Positions 28,316 through 37,329 are shown, counted from the first letter of the stretch. The stretch: 64,000 bases of DNA from PALSA-693 sp963781155 (GCA_963781155.1 CAWAEC010000013.1:124001-188000); one strand, 5' to 3'. Numbers and translations: made by a program. Notes: generated from the letters alone by a model not told the origin.

Positions 28316-29115
28316 CGTGCCTGCCACTTCGGCTCTCGCTTCTCGACGAACGCTCGCGGTCCCTCTTTGGCGTCGTCGGTGCGGAGCACCCGCTCCCGGA
28401 ACGTCTCGGCCAGGATCTCCGCCTCGTGCAGGGGCAGGTCGACGGTCTTGCGGATCGCCAGCCGGGTGCCGCGGACCGCCAGCGGGGCGTTGCGGTTGAC
28501 GAGGCCGGCCACCTCCCGGGCCCGGTCCATCAGCCGATCGTGCTCCACGATCTCCGACACCAGGCCCAGTTCGTAGGCCCGCTGGGCGCTCATGCGCTCC
28601 TGGCGACCCATCAGGGCCAGTCGCATGGCGATGTTGACGGGCAGCACGCGGGCCAGGCGAACCATTTCCCGGCCGGCGACGAGTCCGATGCTGACGTGAG
28701 GATCGAAAAACTCGGCTCGTTCAGAGGCAATGGCGATGTCGCCGGTAGTGACGAGATCGAGCCCGGCGCCACAGCACACGCCGTTGACCGCGGTGATGAT
28801 CGGCTTGGTCATCGTCCGGAACGGCGGGGTGCCTTCTTGCGGTGCCTCCCACTGGGGATAGGTCGACAGGTACGGTTCCGGGTAGATCACCCGGCCATCG
28901 TCGGGGATTTCGGTGACATCCGCGCCGGCGCAAAACGCTTTGCCCGCACCGGTGACCAGGATCGTCCACACGGACTCGTCTGCTTCGGCGGCCGCGTAGG
29001 CCTGCCGGAGCTCAACGATCATGGCCGGGCTGAGGGCGTTGAGCTGCTCGGGCCGGTTGAAAGTGATCGTGGCGGTGCGGTCCTCGATCTGGTACAGGAT
29101 CGATTCAAACTGCAT
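28312..29115 (-). CDS. enoyl-CoA hydratase/isomerase family protein
   Basis: A 267-aa crotonase. FCAGADVTEIPDDG and NGVCCGAGLDLVTTGDIA form the oxyanion hole. FDPHVSIGLVAGREMVRLAR is the active-site Glu region, here with fewer acids than in true hydratases, so an isomerase or hydrolase role is possible. It overlaps its downstream neighbour in ATGA and follows the next hydratase by 11 bp. The C-terminal EKREPKWQAR is the family's usual end. Confidence 0.9.
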   Translation of the reverse strand: MQFESILYQIEDRTATITFNRPEQLNALSPAMIVELRQAYAAAEADESVWTILVTGAGKAFCAGADVTEIPDDGRVIYPEPYLSTYPQWEAPQEGTPPFRTMTKPIITAVNGVCCGAGLDLVTTGDIAIASERAEFFDPHVSIGLVAGREMVRLARVLPVNIAMRLALMGRQERMSAQRAYELGLVSEIVEHDRLMDRAREVAGLVNRNAPLAVRGTRLAIRKTVDLPLHEAEILAETFRERVLRTDDAKEGPRAFVEKREPKWQAR

Positions 29116-29126
29116 CGGGCATCCTT

Positions 29127-29951
29127 TTACCGTCCCTCGAAGTGAGGGTCGCGGCGTTCCTTGAAGGCGAGCAGCCCTTCACGGAAGTCGGCCGTGCGGG
29201 ACGAGAGCTCCAGGGTCAGGGCCTCGTCCTGCATGGCGTGCCCCAGGTCGCTCTGGAGGGCGCTGTGGATGCACCGTTTGGTGAGCCCGATGGCGACGGT
29301 GGCGCTGCCACGCAGCTCGGTGACGAGCTGCTCCACGGCCGCATCGAGCCGGACGTCGGCAACGGCCCGGTAGATCATGCCCCACGCCGCCGCCTCGGCG
29401 CCGCTGACGGGCCGCCCCAGGAGCAGCAGCTCCTTGGCCCGGGCGATGCCGACCAACCGCGGTATCAGCCAGGTGGCGCCGCTGTCCGGCGTGAAGCCCC
29501 GCCTGGTAAAAGGGAGCCAGAACCGGCTGTCCTCGCTTGCCAGGGTGAAGTCGGCGGCGAGGGCCAGCTGGCACCCGATCCCGGCGGCCCAGCCGCGCAC
29601 GGCGCACACGACCGGGAGCTGGATCTCGAGCAGGAGCGCAAGCAGCCGGTGCGCCTGCACCGCCGTGCGACGCTGCACGCTGCCGGGCCGGGGTTTGTCG
29701 GCCGCCGATTTGTCGGGGCCGGCGGTGTTGCGGGCCACCCAATCGGCGCCGGAGCAGAAGTCGGAACCGGTGCTGGTCAGCAGCACGGCCCGGAGCGAAT
29801 CGTCGGTGGACCCGGCCTCCAGGGCCTCGATGATCCGGTCCATCGAATCCGGGTCCAGCGAGCCTTTCCGCGCCGGCCGGTCGATGACGATCCGCAGAAC
29901 GCCATCGCGGGGCTCGACGATGACCCCCGTCGGCTCGTCCTCGGTAGTCAT
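29127..29951 (-). CDS. enoyl-CoA hydratase/isomerase family protein
   Basis: A 274-aa crotonase. FCSGADWVARNTAG and RGWAAGIGCQLALAADF build the oxyanion hole. The start is the ATG at 29951, with GGGGAGGTGA about 10 bases upstream; the open frame beyond it lacks homology. First gene of a five-gene minus-strand operon, transcribed from the promoter region that carries the ATCTAGAT pair and divergent from a fourth crotonase at 30143. Confidence 0.9.
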   Translation of the reverse strand: MTTEDEPTGVIVEPRDGVLRIVIDRPARKGSLDPDSMDRIIEALEAGSTDDSLRAVLLTSTGSDFCSGADWVARNTAGPDKSAADKPRPGSVQRRTAVQAHRLLALLLEIQLPVVCAVRGWAAGIGCQLALAADFTLASEDSRFWLPFTRRGFTPDSGATWLIPRLVGIARAKELLLLGRPVSGAEAAAWGMIYRAVADVRLDAAVEQLVTELRGSATVAIGLTKRCIHSALQSDLGHAMQDEALTLELSSRTADFREGLLAFKERRDPHFEGR

Positions 29952-30044
29952 CGCAGCGTCACCTCCCCACTGGTTCAGGTGGTATGGCATCACCATGCAT
30001 AGCGCATGTGCCCGCGGCGGGCCCTCTGGTGGCGTACTGTAATC

Positions 30045-30098
30045 GAAACATCTAGATGTATGGGACGGCGCGCCCCCCCGGAAACATCTAGATATAAT
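30045..30098. promoter_or_regulatory. paired ATCTAGAT operators with overlapping TATAAT
   Basis: GAAACATCTAGATGT (core 30050-30057, an ACATCTAGATGT palindrome) and GAAACATCTAGATATAAT (core 30086-30093) lie 36 bp apart between divergent crotonase genes. The second site overlaps a TATAAT box at 30093-30098, placed about 45 bases upstream of the GTG at 30143, so binding there would block the promoter. Same motif as at 21376-21460. Confidence 0.7.
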
Positions 30099-30142
30099 CG
30101 CCTTGCCTGCTTCGGGGTGCACACACAGAGAGGACGAGCCGG

Positions 30143-31024
30143 GTGAGTGACGACCGAGTGCTCATGGCGAGAGATCCCGAGACTGGCATCGCCCGGATCA
30201 CCATCAACAACCCGGCCCGGCGCAACACGTACGACCCGCCCATGCGCAACCAACTGGGGGCCTACTTCGACGACCTGGCCATGGACGACGACATCAAAGT
30301 GGTCCTGCTTCGGGGCGAAGGCGACGTGTTCTCCACCGGCGCCGACATGGGCAATGCCTACGCGTGGTACGGCGAAGAGGCCAAAGCCGGCAGCGGGGGC
30401 AACGGGCCGACGCGTCGCCGGCCGAGCCAGCGGCGCCGGCTGAGCGTCGACCGGCAGACGTTCAGCTTCTACCACAACCTTCTCGGCTACCCGAAGGCCA
30501 TCGTGGCCGAGGTCCGGGGCTACGCACTCGGCGGCGGGTTCGAGCTGGCCCTGATGGCCGACATCTCGGTGGTCGGGAACGACACAAAGGTCGGCATGCC
30601 GGCCACCCGATTTCTCGGGCCCACGCTGGGCTCCCTGCACCTGTTCTTCCACCGCCTGGGCCCCGTGTTGGCCAAACGCCTGCTGCTGACCGGAGACACG
30701 GTGACGGCCGCCTCGCTCGCGCACCTGGGCGTGTTCACGGAGGTGGTGGACGACGGTGAGGTCGAGAAGCGGGCCGGGTACTGGGCGCAGAAGATCGCCC
30801 GGATGCCCGCGGACGGCATCGTCATCGCCAAAGAAGCCTTCCGGCTGGTCGAGCAACTCCAGGGCTACCAGGGCGAGGAAGCGGCCAGTTATCTGTTCCA
30901 CGCCTTCGGCACCAACCTCCAGTTCGACGAAGGCGAATTCAATTTCGTGAAAGTCCGGGCCGAGCACGGGACGAAGCGGGCGTTCGAGTTGCGCGACGCT
31001 TACTTCGATGTTCCGGAGCCCTGA
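30143..31024 (+). CDS. enoyl-CoA hydratase/isomerase family protein
   Basis: A 293-aa crotonase with an unusual basic insert (GPTRRRPSQRRRLSV, about residues 92-106) between the two oxyanion segments FSTGADMGNAY and RGYALGGGFELALMADI. The end (FDEGEFNFVKVRAEHGTKRA) is extended. GTG start with GAGAGGA upstream. Followed 42 bp later by a cupin gene, so likely an operon. It belongs with the divergent hydratase set under the shared operators. Confidence 0.88.
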   Translation: MSDDRVLMARDPETGIARITINNPARRNTYDPPMRNQLGAYFDDLAMDDDIKVVLLRGEGDVFSTGADMGNAYAWYGEEAKAGSGGNGPTRRRPSQRRRLSVDRQTFSFYHNLLGYPKAIVAEVRGYALGGGFELALMADISVVGNDTKVGMPATRFLGPTLGSLHLFFHRLGPVLAKRLLLTGDTVTAASLAHLGVFTEVVDDGEVEKRAGYWAQKIARMPADGIVIAKEAFRLVEQLQGYQGEEAASYLFHAFGTNLQFDEGEFNFVKVRAEHGTKRAFELRDAYFDVPEP

Positions 31025-31066
31025 GCGGAGGTCAATCGAGGCCACCGCCTCGCAGAGAGGAGATTC

Positions 31067-31603
31067 GTGGTGGATCAACCCAAAACGACGAGTGGCGCGA
31101 ATGGCAGCAAACGCCGGGCCGGACTCAAGCGCTTCGCGCCGGGCGATGCTCCCCTGCTGCAACACGCCGGGGTAATGACCAGGCCGGAGATGCACCCGCC
31201 GGCACCCGACCAGATGATGGAGTGGGCCACCGGCGGGGGGCAGGTAGTCAAGGTGCTCTTCGGGGACCCGGAGGCCGGCGGGATGAGCCTGGTGTGGTCC
31301 TGGTTCGCTCCGGGCTACATGCTGCCCCGCCACTCACACAGCGCCGATTGCCTGTACTACGTGACGAAGGGCGAGCTGAAGATGGGCAAGCAGGTGCTGC
31401 GCGAAAGTGAAGGGTTTTTCGTCCCCGCCGATGCGCCCTATGCCTACACGGCCGGGCCGGAGGGGGTCGAGGTCCTCGAATTTCGGGGCCAGAGCACCTT
31501 CGACATGCAGATCAGCGAGAGCCTCGGCCGCTGGTCGCAGATCGTGGAGACGGTCCGGGCCAACCGCGAACAGTGGGCTGCAGAGACACCGGCGCACGCC
31601 TGA
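31067..31603 (+). CDS. cupin domain protein
   Basis: A 178-aa single cupin. The first metal motif is PGYMLPRHSHSADCLYYVTKG (H-x-H in HSHS) and the second lies in FFVPADAPYAYTAG, which is degenerate. GTG starts at 31067 or 31070, with GAGGAG upstream. It might be a small dioxygenase, isomerase or acid-binding protein for the crotonase pathway; the sequence does not decide. A 15-bp tandem repeat begins right at its stop codon. Confidence 0.82.
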   Translation: MVDQPKTTSGANGSKRRAGLKRFAPGDAPLLQHAGVMTRPEMHPPAPDQMMEWATGGGQVVKVLFGDPEAGGMSLVWSWFAPGYMLPRHSHSADCLYYVTKGELKMGKQVLRESEGFFVPADAPYAYTAGPEGVEVLEFRGQSTFDMQISESLGRWSQIVETVRANREQWAAETPAHA

Positions 31604-31605
31604 GG

Positions 31606-31680
31606 CCCGACGACCTGACGCCCGACGACCTGACGCCCGACGACCTGACGCCCGACGACCTGACGCCCGACGACCTGACA
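31606..31680. repeat. 15-bp tandem repeat, five copies
   Basis: CCCGACGACCTGACG is repeated five times head to tail (31606-31680; the last copy ends ACA). It begins 3 bp after the cupin stop. Each copy contains TGA in one plus frame. It is a likely slippage-prone minisatellite. Downstream at 31694 a short open frame (TDTGSTMRYPDLFGLRPR) is possibly a gene remnant. The rest of the gap to 31756 is unremarkable. Confidence 0.9.
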
Positions 31681-31755
31681 CCTGAGACCTGACGTGACCG
31701 ATACAGGCAGCACCATGCGGTACCCCGATCTGTTCGGCCTGCGCCCCCGGTGACC

Positions 31756-32520
31756 TCAGGGGTAGGTGTGCAGCAGTTCCACGACCGTTGAGGCCCGCTG
31801 CCCCCGCATCACCTGTCCAACCACTGCCATGTGGGCACGCCAGTGGTCCTCGGCTCCCGAGGCGTCGCCAGCTTCGATCAGCTCGAGCAGCCGCCGCTGC
31901 GAGCGCAGCCCGCGGCGCCGGGTCGACAGCGAGCCGACCACATCCTCGGACCGGCTGACTTCGGTCACGGCCCGGACCACGATCTCCTCCAGCATCTCCG
32001 CGACGATGGTCAGGGTCTGGTTTCCGCCCAGCGCCACCAGCCGCTCGTGGAACGTGCCGTTTGCCGGCCCGAACCGGTCCGGATCCTCGATGGCCTCCTC
32101 TTCCTTCACGATGAGCCGGCCGAGCTCGGCGACCGCGCCGCGGCGGTTGCGCCTGGACGCGACGGCCCTGGCAGCCAGCGGCTCCAGCAGTGCCCGGGCC
32201 TCGAACACGTCTGACAATGAAACATTGCGCGCCCGCAGGACGAGCGAGGCCGTCCGCGCGGTCAGTCGCTGATCCGGCTCGTGGACGACGACGCCGCCGT
32301 AGACGCCTCGGATGACGGAGATGAGCCCTTCCGCCTCCAGGATGCGCAGTGCCTCACGCAGGGACGGCCGGGACACCCCGAACCGCTCGATCAGCTCCTG
32401 TTCCCGCCCGAGCGAGTCTCCCTCGGAAAGCCCGCCGCTGACGATGGCGTCGCGCAACTCGTCGGCGATCTGCTGGGGCTTCTCGCGTGGCGGAGCGGGG
32501 TCGCGTCTGCCGTCAGCCAC
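31756..32520 (-). CDS. GntR-family regulator, FadR/FCD type
   Basis: A 254-aa regulator. The N-terminal winged helix (about 15-80) has GREQELIERFGVSRPSLREA and RGVYGGVVV. The C-terminal FCD helical domain (about 95-235) carries His and Asp residues that usually bind a metal or organic acid. This type often represses catabolic operons until a carboxylate or acyl-CoA appears. It is the only dedicated regulator near the ATCTAGAT promoters, so it is a candidate for them, although that core does not resemble the usual GT-N-AC half-sites. Overlaps the GNAT gene by 8 nt. Confidence 0.9.
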   Translation of the reverse strand: MADGRRDPAPPREKPQQIADELRDAIVSGGLSEGDSLGREQELIERFGVSRPSLREALRILEAEGLISVIRGVYGGVVVHEPDQRLTARTASLVLRARNVSLSDVFEARALLEPLAARAVASRRNRRGAVAELGRLIVKEEEAIEDPDRFGPANGTFHERLVALGGNQTLTIVAEMLEEIVVRAVTEVSRSEDVVGSLSTRRRGLRSQRRLLELIEAGDASGAEDHWRAHMAVVGQVMRGQRASTVVELLHTYP

Positions 32521-33016
32521 GTGACCGTCCTCGTCCTGCAGGCGCCGGCAGTAACTCCATCGTCATACAGATGCTGTGGGGGTTGGCGGTGTACTCGCCG
32601 AACGGCTCGCAGGGCGTGAACCCGGCAGTGCGATACAGGGTGCGGGCCGGCGCAAACGCAGCCTGGGTGCCCGTCTCCAGGCTGACCCGCTGGTAGCCGC
32701 GGGTAGCTGCGACGTCGAGCAGATGGTCGACCATGGCCCGGCCGATCCCCTGGCCCCGGGCCGACACGACGGTGTGCATCGATTTCAGCTCGGCGTGCGA
32801 TCGGTCGAGCTCTTTGATGGCTCCGATGCCCGCCACGCCCCCGTCCTGCCGGGCGGCGAAAAAGGTGACGGCAGGGTCCAGCAAGCCGCCCCACCCGAGG
32901 GCGTGCACATGTTCGGTCGGGGTGACGTCGTGGGCGAAAGCCAGGTGGGCCTCGATGACCGCACGCACGTCCGGAGCCCGGGGATCGTCAACGCCGATCA
33001 CGAGAGCAGCGGTCAC
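32513..33016 (-). CDS. GNAT N-acetyltransferase
   Basis: A 167-aa acetyltransferase. HTVVSARGQGIGRAMVDHLL is the acetyl-CoA pyrophosphate loop (RGQGIG), followed by YQRVSLETG and LYRTAGFTPCEPF. GTG 33016 is chosen because homology begins at TAALVIGVDDP; the longer frame is not conserved. Substrate unknown. It lies upstream of the GntR gene and overlaps it by 8 nt, so they are co-transcribed; whether it is functionally linked is unclear. Confidence 0.82.
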   Translation of the reverse strand: MTAALVIGVDDPRAPDVRAVIEAHLAFAHDVTPTEHVHALGWGGLLDPAVTFFAARQDGGVAGIGAIKELDRSHAELKSMHTVVSARGQGIGRAMVDHLLDVAATRGYQRVSLETGTQAAFAPARTLYRTAGFTPCEPFGEYTANPHSICMTMELLPAPAGRGRSRG

Positions 33017-33126
33017 CGGCGCATCGTAAGGATCATAGCCGGGGTGCGTCCGGGAACCGTCGAGGCCCGAAGGAGACGCAGAAACAGGAATCGAGGCCTG
33101 TCGCACGCCCGGCTACCCTTCTCGAG

Positions 33127-34507
33127 ATGCCGCCGCCGGCGTTGACGTCGACAGTTCGTGAGGGACCGGCCCACGATCTGGCCGCAACCCGAGCCGAGCG
33201 GCGGGCCGCAGGCCGAACGGCGCGGGCGGGGGCACCTCGCTCCGGCTGGCGCGGGTGGGACGAGCGTGGCCGGGGCCACGACGCCCTCGAGACGATCCTG
33301 GCCCAAAACGACGTTCGCCTCCCCGAGTTGGTGCCCCTCCGGCTGGAACGCATGGCGCTCTCCCCCTGGAACTACTTCCGGGGCGCGGCGGCGGTGATGG
33401 CCGCGGACCTGGGGTCCCGGCCCCACAGCGGTCTGGTCGTTCAGCTCTGCGGTGACGCTCACGTCTTGAATTTCGGCCTGTGGGCGACGCCCGAGCGCAA
33501 CCTCCTGTTCGACCTCCGCGACTTCGACGAGACCCTGCCCGGCCCCTTCGAATGGGATGTGGTCCGCCTGGCCAGCAGCCTGGTCGTCGCGGCGCGAGAA
33601 AGCGGCGTCAACCAGGCGGGCGCGCACCGCGCCGTGACCGCCGCGCTCCGGTCGTACATCGAGCGGATGCGCCGGTACCGGGCCATGGCCGAGCTCGAAC
33701 TGTGGTACGACGGAACTCACGCCGACGACCTGGTCGGCTATTTCCGGCCCGCAGACCGGGGACGCGTCCGGGTGCACATCGAGAAGCAGCGTCAGTCCCG
33801 CACCAGCCGGGGGGCGTTTACCAAGCTGACCACCATGGCCCACGGCCGGCCCCGCATCACGGTCGATCCCCCCTTGCGTGTGAGAGTCGACGAGCGGGAG
33901 CAGGACAACCTGGTCGACCACCTGCTGACCGAGTACCGCCTCACCCTGCAGGAGGACCGGCGAGCGTTGTTCGACCGCTACACGGTCACCGATGTGGTAC
34001 GCCAGGTGGTGGGGGTCGGCAGCGTGGGGATGCGCGTGTACCTGCTGCTCTTAGAGGGCCGCGGTGGCCTCGATCCGTTATTCCTGCAAGCGAAGCAAGC
34101 GTCGTCCTCAGTGTATGAACGCCATCTCCAGCCGAGTGCCCACCCGCACCACGGCGCGCGCGTGATTGCGGGCAAGCGCATGGTTCAGACCGCCACCGAC
34201 ATCTTCGTGGGGTGGGGCTCCCTTCACGGCCGGGACTATTACCTGCGCCAGTTCCGGGACATGAAAATCGTGCCGCGCATCGAACTGATCCGGCCGCGCC
34301 TGGTGGAATTCGCCACCGCGTGCCGGGGAGACGCTCGCACGGGCGCACGCCCGCACCGGTGACGCCGTCGCCATCGCCGGCTACATCGGCAAGGGCGGGG
34401 CCTTCGCCGACGCCATCGTTGCGTTCGCGCAGCAATACGCAGACCAAAACGAGCGAGACCACGCCCAGCTGGCACGGGAAGTGGCCCAACCCCCGGTCAC
34501 TCCGTAA
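33127..34507 (+). pseudogene. DUF2252 family protein, one frameshift near the 3' end
   Basis: Residues 1-400 read as a complete DUF2252 protein: HSGLVVQLCGDAHVLNFGLW, FDLRDFDETLPGPFEWDVVR and LYLLLLEG-like core motifs (LLLLEGRGGLDPLFLQAKQA). DUF2252 has a kinase-like fold; GDAHVLNFG and DLRDFDE match its catalytic-loop and DFD-like segments. Near 34322 one extra C throws it out of frame. Without it the protein continues GETLARAHARTGDAVAIAGY and ends at 34507, as in relatives. The 3' end overlaps the convergent VOC gene by 11 bp. Biological role unknown. Confidence 0.82.
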
Positions 34508-35312
34508 ATTCAAACAACAGGTTTCGGTTCTGGGCGGGATTGATGGCGAGTGTGCCGTCCGCGTCCCCGGGCTCAACGTCGAACCCCTGACCGACGAGAT
34601 GCTTTTCGACCTTCGCCACGTCTTTGGTCCTGAACACCACACTGCGAATGCGCTCGCCATAGTGATCGATGAACCGCGACAGCGGGCCGTCACCGGTAGG
34701 CTCGAGGAGCTCCCATACCGCGTCGCCGACCTGCAGTTGCATTCCCCGTGCGGCCGCTCTCGGCCGGGAGACCGCTCCGATGACCGGCGAATCGGCGAGC
34801 TCCTGCAAACGGGCAACCGCAGCGTCGACACTCTCGACGGCGACGGTCAGCCGGGCCAGACCCTTCAGCCCGAGCGGATGTTCGTCCTCCCAGTAGCCGG
34901 CGGGTTGGGCGAACTGGCTGAAGTCGCCGTCCCACACCTCGAACGAGATCCCGAACGTGCTTCCCGGGTACGTGTGGAAAGCGCCACCGTTGTCGCGGAT
35001 GAGCCGGACATCGTGTGCTTCGCAGACCTGCCGGGCGGCCGCGACGTCGGGCACGTGGTACTCGAGGCCGTTGTAGAAGTCACCGTACCGGGCCAGCAAC
35101 CGACCTTGTCCGCCCTCGCCCTTTTCCGGAACGAAGAAGGCGAACATGACCCCACCGAGGGTCATGAGACAGAAATCCAGCCCGTGATAGTCGGGGTTCT
35201 TGCGGTCCAGGGTGAACCCCACCCGGTCTCGAAAATGGGCAATGGTGTCTTCGAAGCCCTCGGCGATCACGTTGATGTGGTTGATGTTCTCGAACTGCCA
35301 CGTGCCGGCCAT
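34497..35312 (-). CDS. VOC family protein (two glyoxalase-like halves)
   Basis: A 271-aa two-domain VOC protein. The first half starts FENINHINVIAEGFEDTIAH and the second LARLTVAVESVDAAVARLQ. Possible metal residues are His in NHINV, YHVPDV and others; only some of the four ligands are evident. It ends RNLLFEFTE. It resembles glyoxalase/dioxygenase-like proteins that handle CoA or aromatic substrates. The other VOC protein, at 8874, also has two halves. Confidence 0.84.
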   Translation of the reverse strand: MAGTWQFENINHINVIAEGFEDTIAHFRDRVGFTLDRKNPDYHGLDFCLMTLGGVMFAFFVPEKGEGGQGRLLARYGDFYNGLEYHVPDVAAARQVCEAHDVRLIRDNGGAFHTYPGSTFGISFEVWDGDFSQFAQPAGYWEDEHPLGLKGLARLTVAVESVDAAVARLQELADSPVIGAVSRPRAAARGMQLQVGDAVWELLEPTGDGPLSRFIDHYGERIRSVVFRTKDVAKVEKHLVGQGFDVEPGDADGTLAINPAQNRNLLFEFTE

Positions 35313-35408
35313 GAATCCGGGACAGTAGCAGCCACCCGCAACGGGGCGCCCGAGGGCGTCACTCCCGCCGTACTATCCATCTAAAGTCCGCGATCCGAAG
35401 GAGGAGGT

Positions 35409-35480
35409 ATGGCCGGCGCCGAACGGATGATCGTTTCGAACGGCCGCCACGCGGTGGAGCCTGCGGGTCGCCGGCAGTGA
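35409..35480 (+). CDS. 23-codon leader ORF with strong ribosome site, coupled to DinB gene
   Basis: ATG at 35409 follows GAAGGAGGAGGT, the best ribosome site in this part of the window. The frame encodes 23 aa (MAGAERMIVSNGRHAVEPAG...) and its stop TGA overlaps the GTG start of the DinB-like gene in GTGA. This is the arrangement of a translational-coupling leader. The peptide has no recognised family. Confidence 0.45.
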   Translation: MAGAERMIVSNGRHAVEPAGRRQ

Positions 35481-35962
35481 GCGACACGGAGATCGGCTTC
35501 CCGGATGCGGTGCCCGACGAGCGGGAGCAGCTGCTGGCCTGGCTCGCTTACCTGCGTGGCGCGGTGCTCCGTAAGACGCAGGGCCTCACCGACGACCAGG
35601 CCGACTGGACACCACACGGCAGGCTGATTCCCCTGAAGGGGATCCTCAACCACCTCACTCGGGTCGAGTGGCGCTGGATCGACGGCGCCATGTTCGGTGC
35701 GGATATCGCCAGAGACGACGGGGAGTTCCGGCCTGGCCGGTCTCTGGATCTGGCCTCGGCGGTCGCCGCCTATCGCGACCGGGCCCAGGTCACTGACGCG
35801 GCCGTCCGATCATTCGCATCCCTGGCGGAACCGTGCCAAGGCTATGACGGAGAGGGAAAAGACCTGCGCTGGGTGCTGCTCCACCTGATCAATGAGACCG
35901 CCCGTCACGCCGGCCACGCCGACGCCACCCGGGAGTTGCTGGACGGCGCGACGGGCGAATAG
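35477..35962 (+). CDS. DinB-like/DUF664 four-helix protein
   Basis: A 161-aa DinB-fold protein: ILNHLTRVEWRWIDGAMFG carries the first His and HLINETARHAGHADATREL the other two, which together bind a divalent metal. In actinobacteria this fold includes mycothiol- or bacillithiol-type S-transferases. GTG start is embedded in the end of the leader ORF. The role here is unknown. Confidence 0.85.
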   Translation: MSDTEIGFPDAVPDEREQLLAWLAYLRGAVLRKTQGLTDDQADWTPHGRLIPLKGILNHLTRVEWRWIDGAMFGADIARDDGEFRPGRSLDLASAVAAYRDRAQVTDAAVRSFASLAEPCQGYDGEGKDLRWVLLHLINETARHAGHADATRELLDGATGE

Positions 35963-36037
35963 CAAACGGCCTGACCAGAAGGACAAAATCGCCGGCATCC
36001 CATCGCCCCGATGCGGGGTGGAACTTAGTCTGCACGC

Positions 36038-37276
36038 ATGGGGCCATCCTTGGTGGGGCTGTCCGTACCTGTGCCGGACCAGGAATCGGTCCAGGCCGCC
36101 GTTGCATCCATCAGCGAGCGCGACCCTGCGTTCAACCTGGACGAACTGCTCGCCGAAGCGCAGCAGGCGTTCTGGCTCGTCGGTCAGGCCTACGCCAAAT
36201 GCCAGCCCGAACTGTGCGAGTCGGTCCTGTCGCCGGAACTGGCTCGGCGCGAGCGCGTTGCCATCGGACAGGCCTGCGAGAACAAACGTGCCGTGGTGCC
36301 AGGAAGCGAGGACGCCAATACCGGAAGATTGCTGTCCCTGTCGAGCGACAGCAGTGGTGACACCGTCACCGTCCACTTCGTCTCCACCTGGCAGCCCAGG
36401 AGCGGCCAAGGCAAGCAACAGCAGCAGCAGCGAGCCCAGAACTGGTGTTTCCACCGGCCGGTCAGTGCTCGGACTGTGCAGATCCACGAGGGGCAGCGCT
36501 GCACGAACTGCGGTGGGCCCCTGTCGTCGAGCGCCGGCACGTGTCGCTATTGCGGAGCCCTCATCGGGGCGGGGAGCGGATGGCAGGTCATTCGCATCGA
36601 CGACGTGTCGGCGGAGCGCGCCGCCGAATCAGCCGCCGTCATGGGTTCCATCGTCGCCGGCATCATGGCCGCTCATCAGGCCCGGACCCCCGCAGTCAAC
36701 CCGGACGTCGCGACGAGCCGGCCGCGACGTCGGAGCCGGCCGCACCGCTACGTCTCGCTGCTCTTGTTCCTGGCCGTGGCCCTGGGCGCCGTCGTCGTTG
36801 TGGGCGCGGCTGGCAGCGGGAAGCTGCACCAGGACGTGGCGAAAGTGTTTCCGTTCGTCCGTCACCCGGAACTGGTAGGCACGCTGGATATCAATGGTCA
36901 GGTCTCCGCGGCCAACCTGTCGACCATGCAAACGCCGCCAACGATCGAGTTTGGTGGCAGCTGCAAGACATATGCGGATCGCAGCTCGTGGGCCTTTACG
37001 GCCAAACTTCCCGATTCATCGACGTTTACCCTCAACTTCTCTCTGCCGCCGGGTCAGAGCGAGGCTGGTAACTACCGGCCCCCGGAGGTGGCTCTATCGG
37101 CCAATGCGCAGAATACGCAGCAAACGTCGTCGTGGGCTCAGGGGCCTGGGACCTCGGCCCTGCTCACGCTCAACGCAGGAGGCGACGGCACCCTGAACTT
37201 CGGTGGCCTGGCCCCTACGGAAACCAGCCAGAGCCCGGTCTCCGGCCACCTGTCCTGGAATTGCTCCGTCAGGTAG
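36038..37276 (+). CDS. Tim44-like membrane protein with zinc ribbon
   Basis: A 412-aa protein with an unusual order. Residues about 20-155 form a Tim44/NTF2-like domain (DELLAEAQQAFWLVGQAYAK, LSPELARRE). A zinc ribbon follows (CTNCGGPLSSSAGTCRYCG, about 155-173). Then comes a basic stretch (SRPRRRSRPHR) and one membrane span (YVSLLLFLAVALGAVVVVGA, about 244-265). The remaining 145 residues are a Ser/Thr-rich exported domain ending GHLSWNCSVR. Topology by the positive-inside rule: N-terminus inside. The exported part has no known family. Confidence 0.8.
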   Translation: MGPSLVGLSVPVPDQESVQAAVASISERDPAFNLDELLAEAQQAFWLVGQAYAKCQPELCESVLSPELARRERVAIGQACENKRAVVPGSEDANTGRLLSLSSDSSGDTVTVHFVSTWQPRSGQGKQQQQQRAQNWCFHRPVSARTVQIHEGQRCTNCGGPLSSSAGTCRYCGALIGAGSGWQVIRIDDVSAERAAESAAVMGSIVAGIMAAHQARTPAVNPDVATSRPRRRSRPHRYVSLLLFLAVALGAVVVVGAAGSGKLHQDVAKVFPFVRHPELVGTLDINGQVSAANLSTMQTPPTIEFGGSCKTYADRSSWAFTAKLPDSSTFTLNFSLPPGQSEAGNYRPPEVALSANAQNTQQTSSWAQGPGTSALLTLNAGGDGTLNFGGLAPTETSQSPVSGHLSWNCSVR

Positions 37277-37329
37277 GCGGGTCGGCGTAATTGGTGGCAC
37301 CGGGCCAGGCCTCCTAGAGTCCTCGTCCC

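Noticed and set aside
31606..31680. CRISPR or coding repeat
   Set aside because: Units are only 15 bp without spacers, and the plus frame carries stops.
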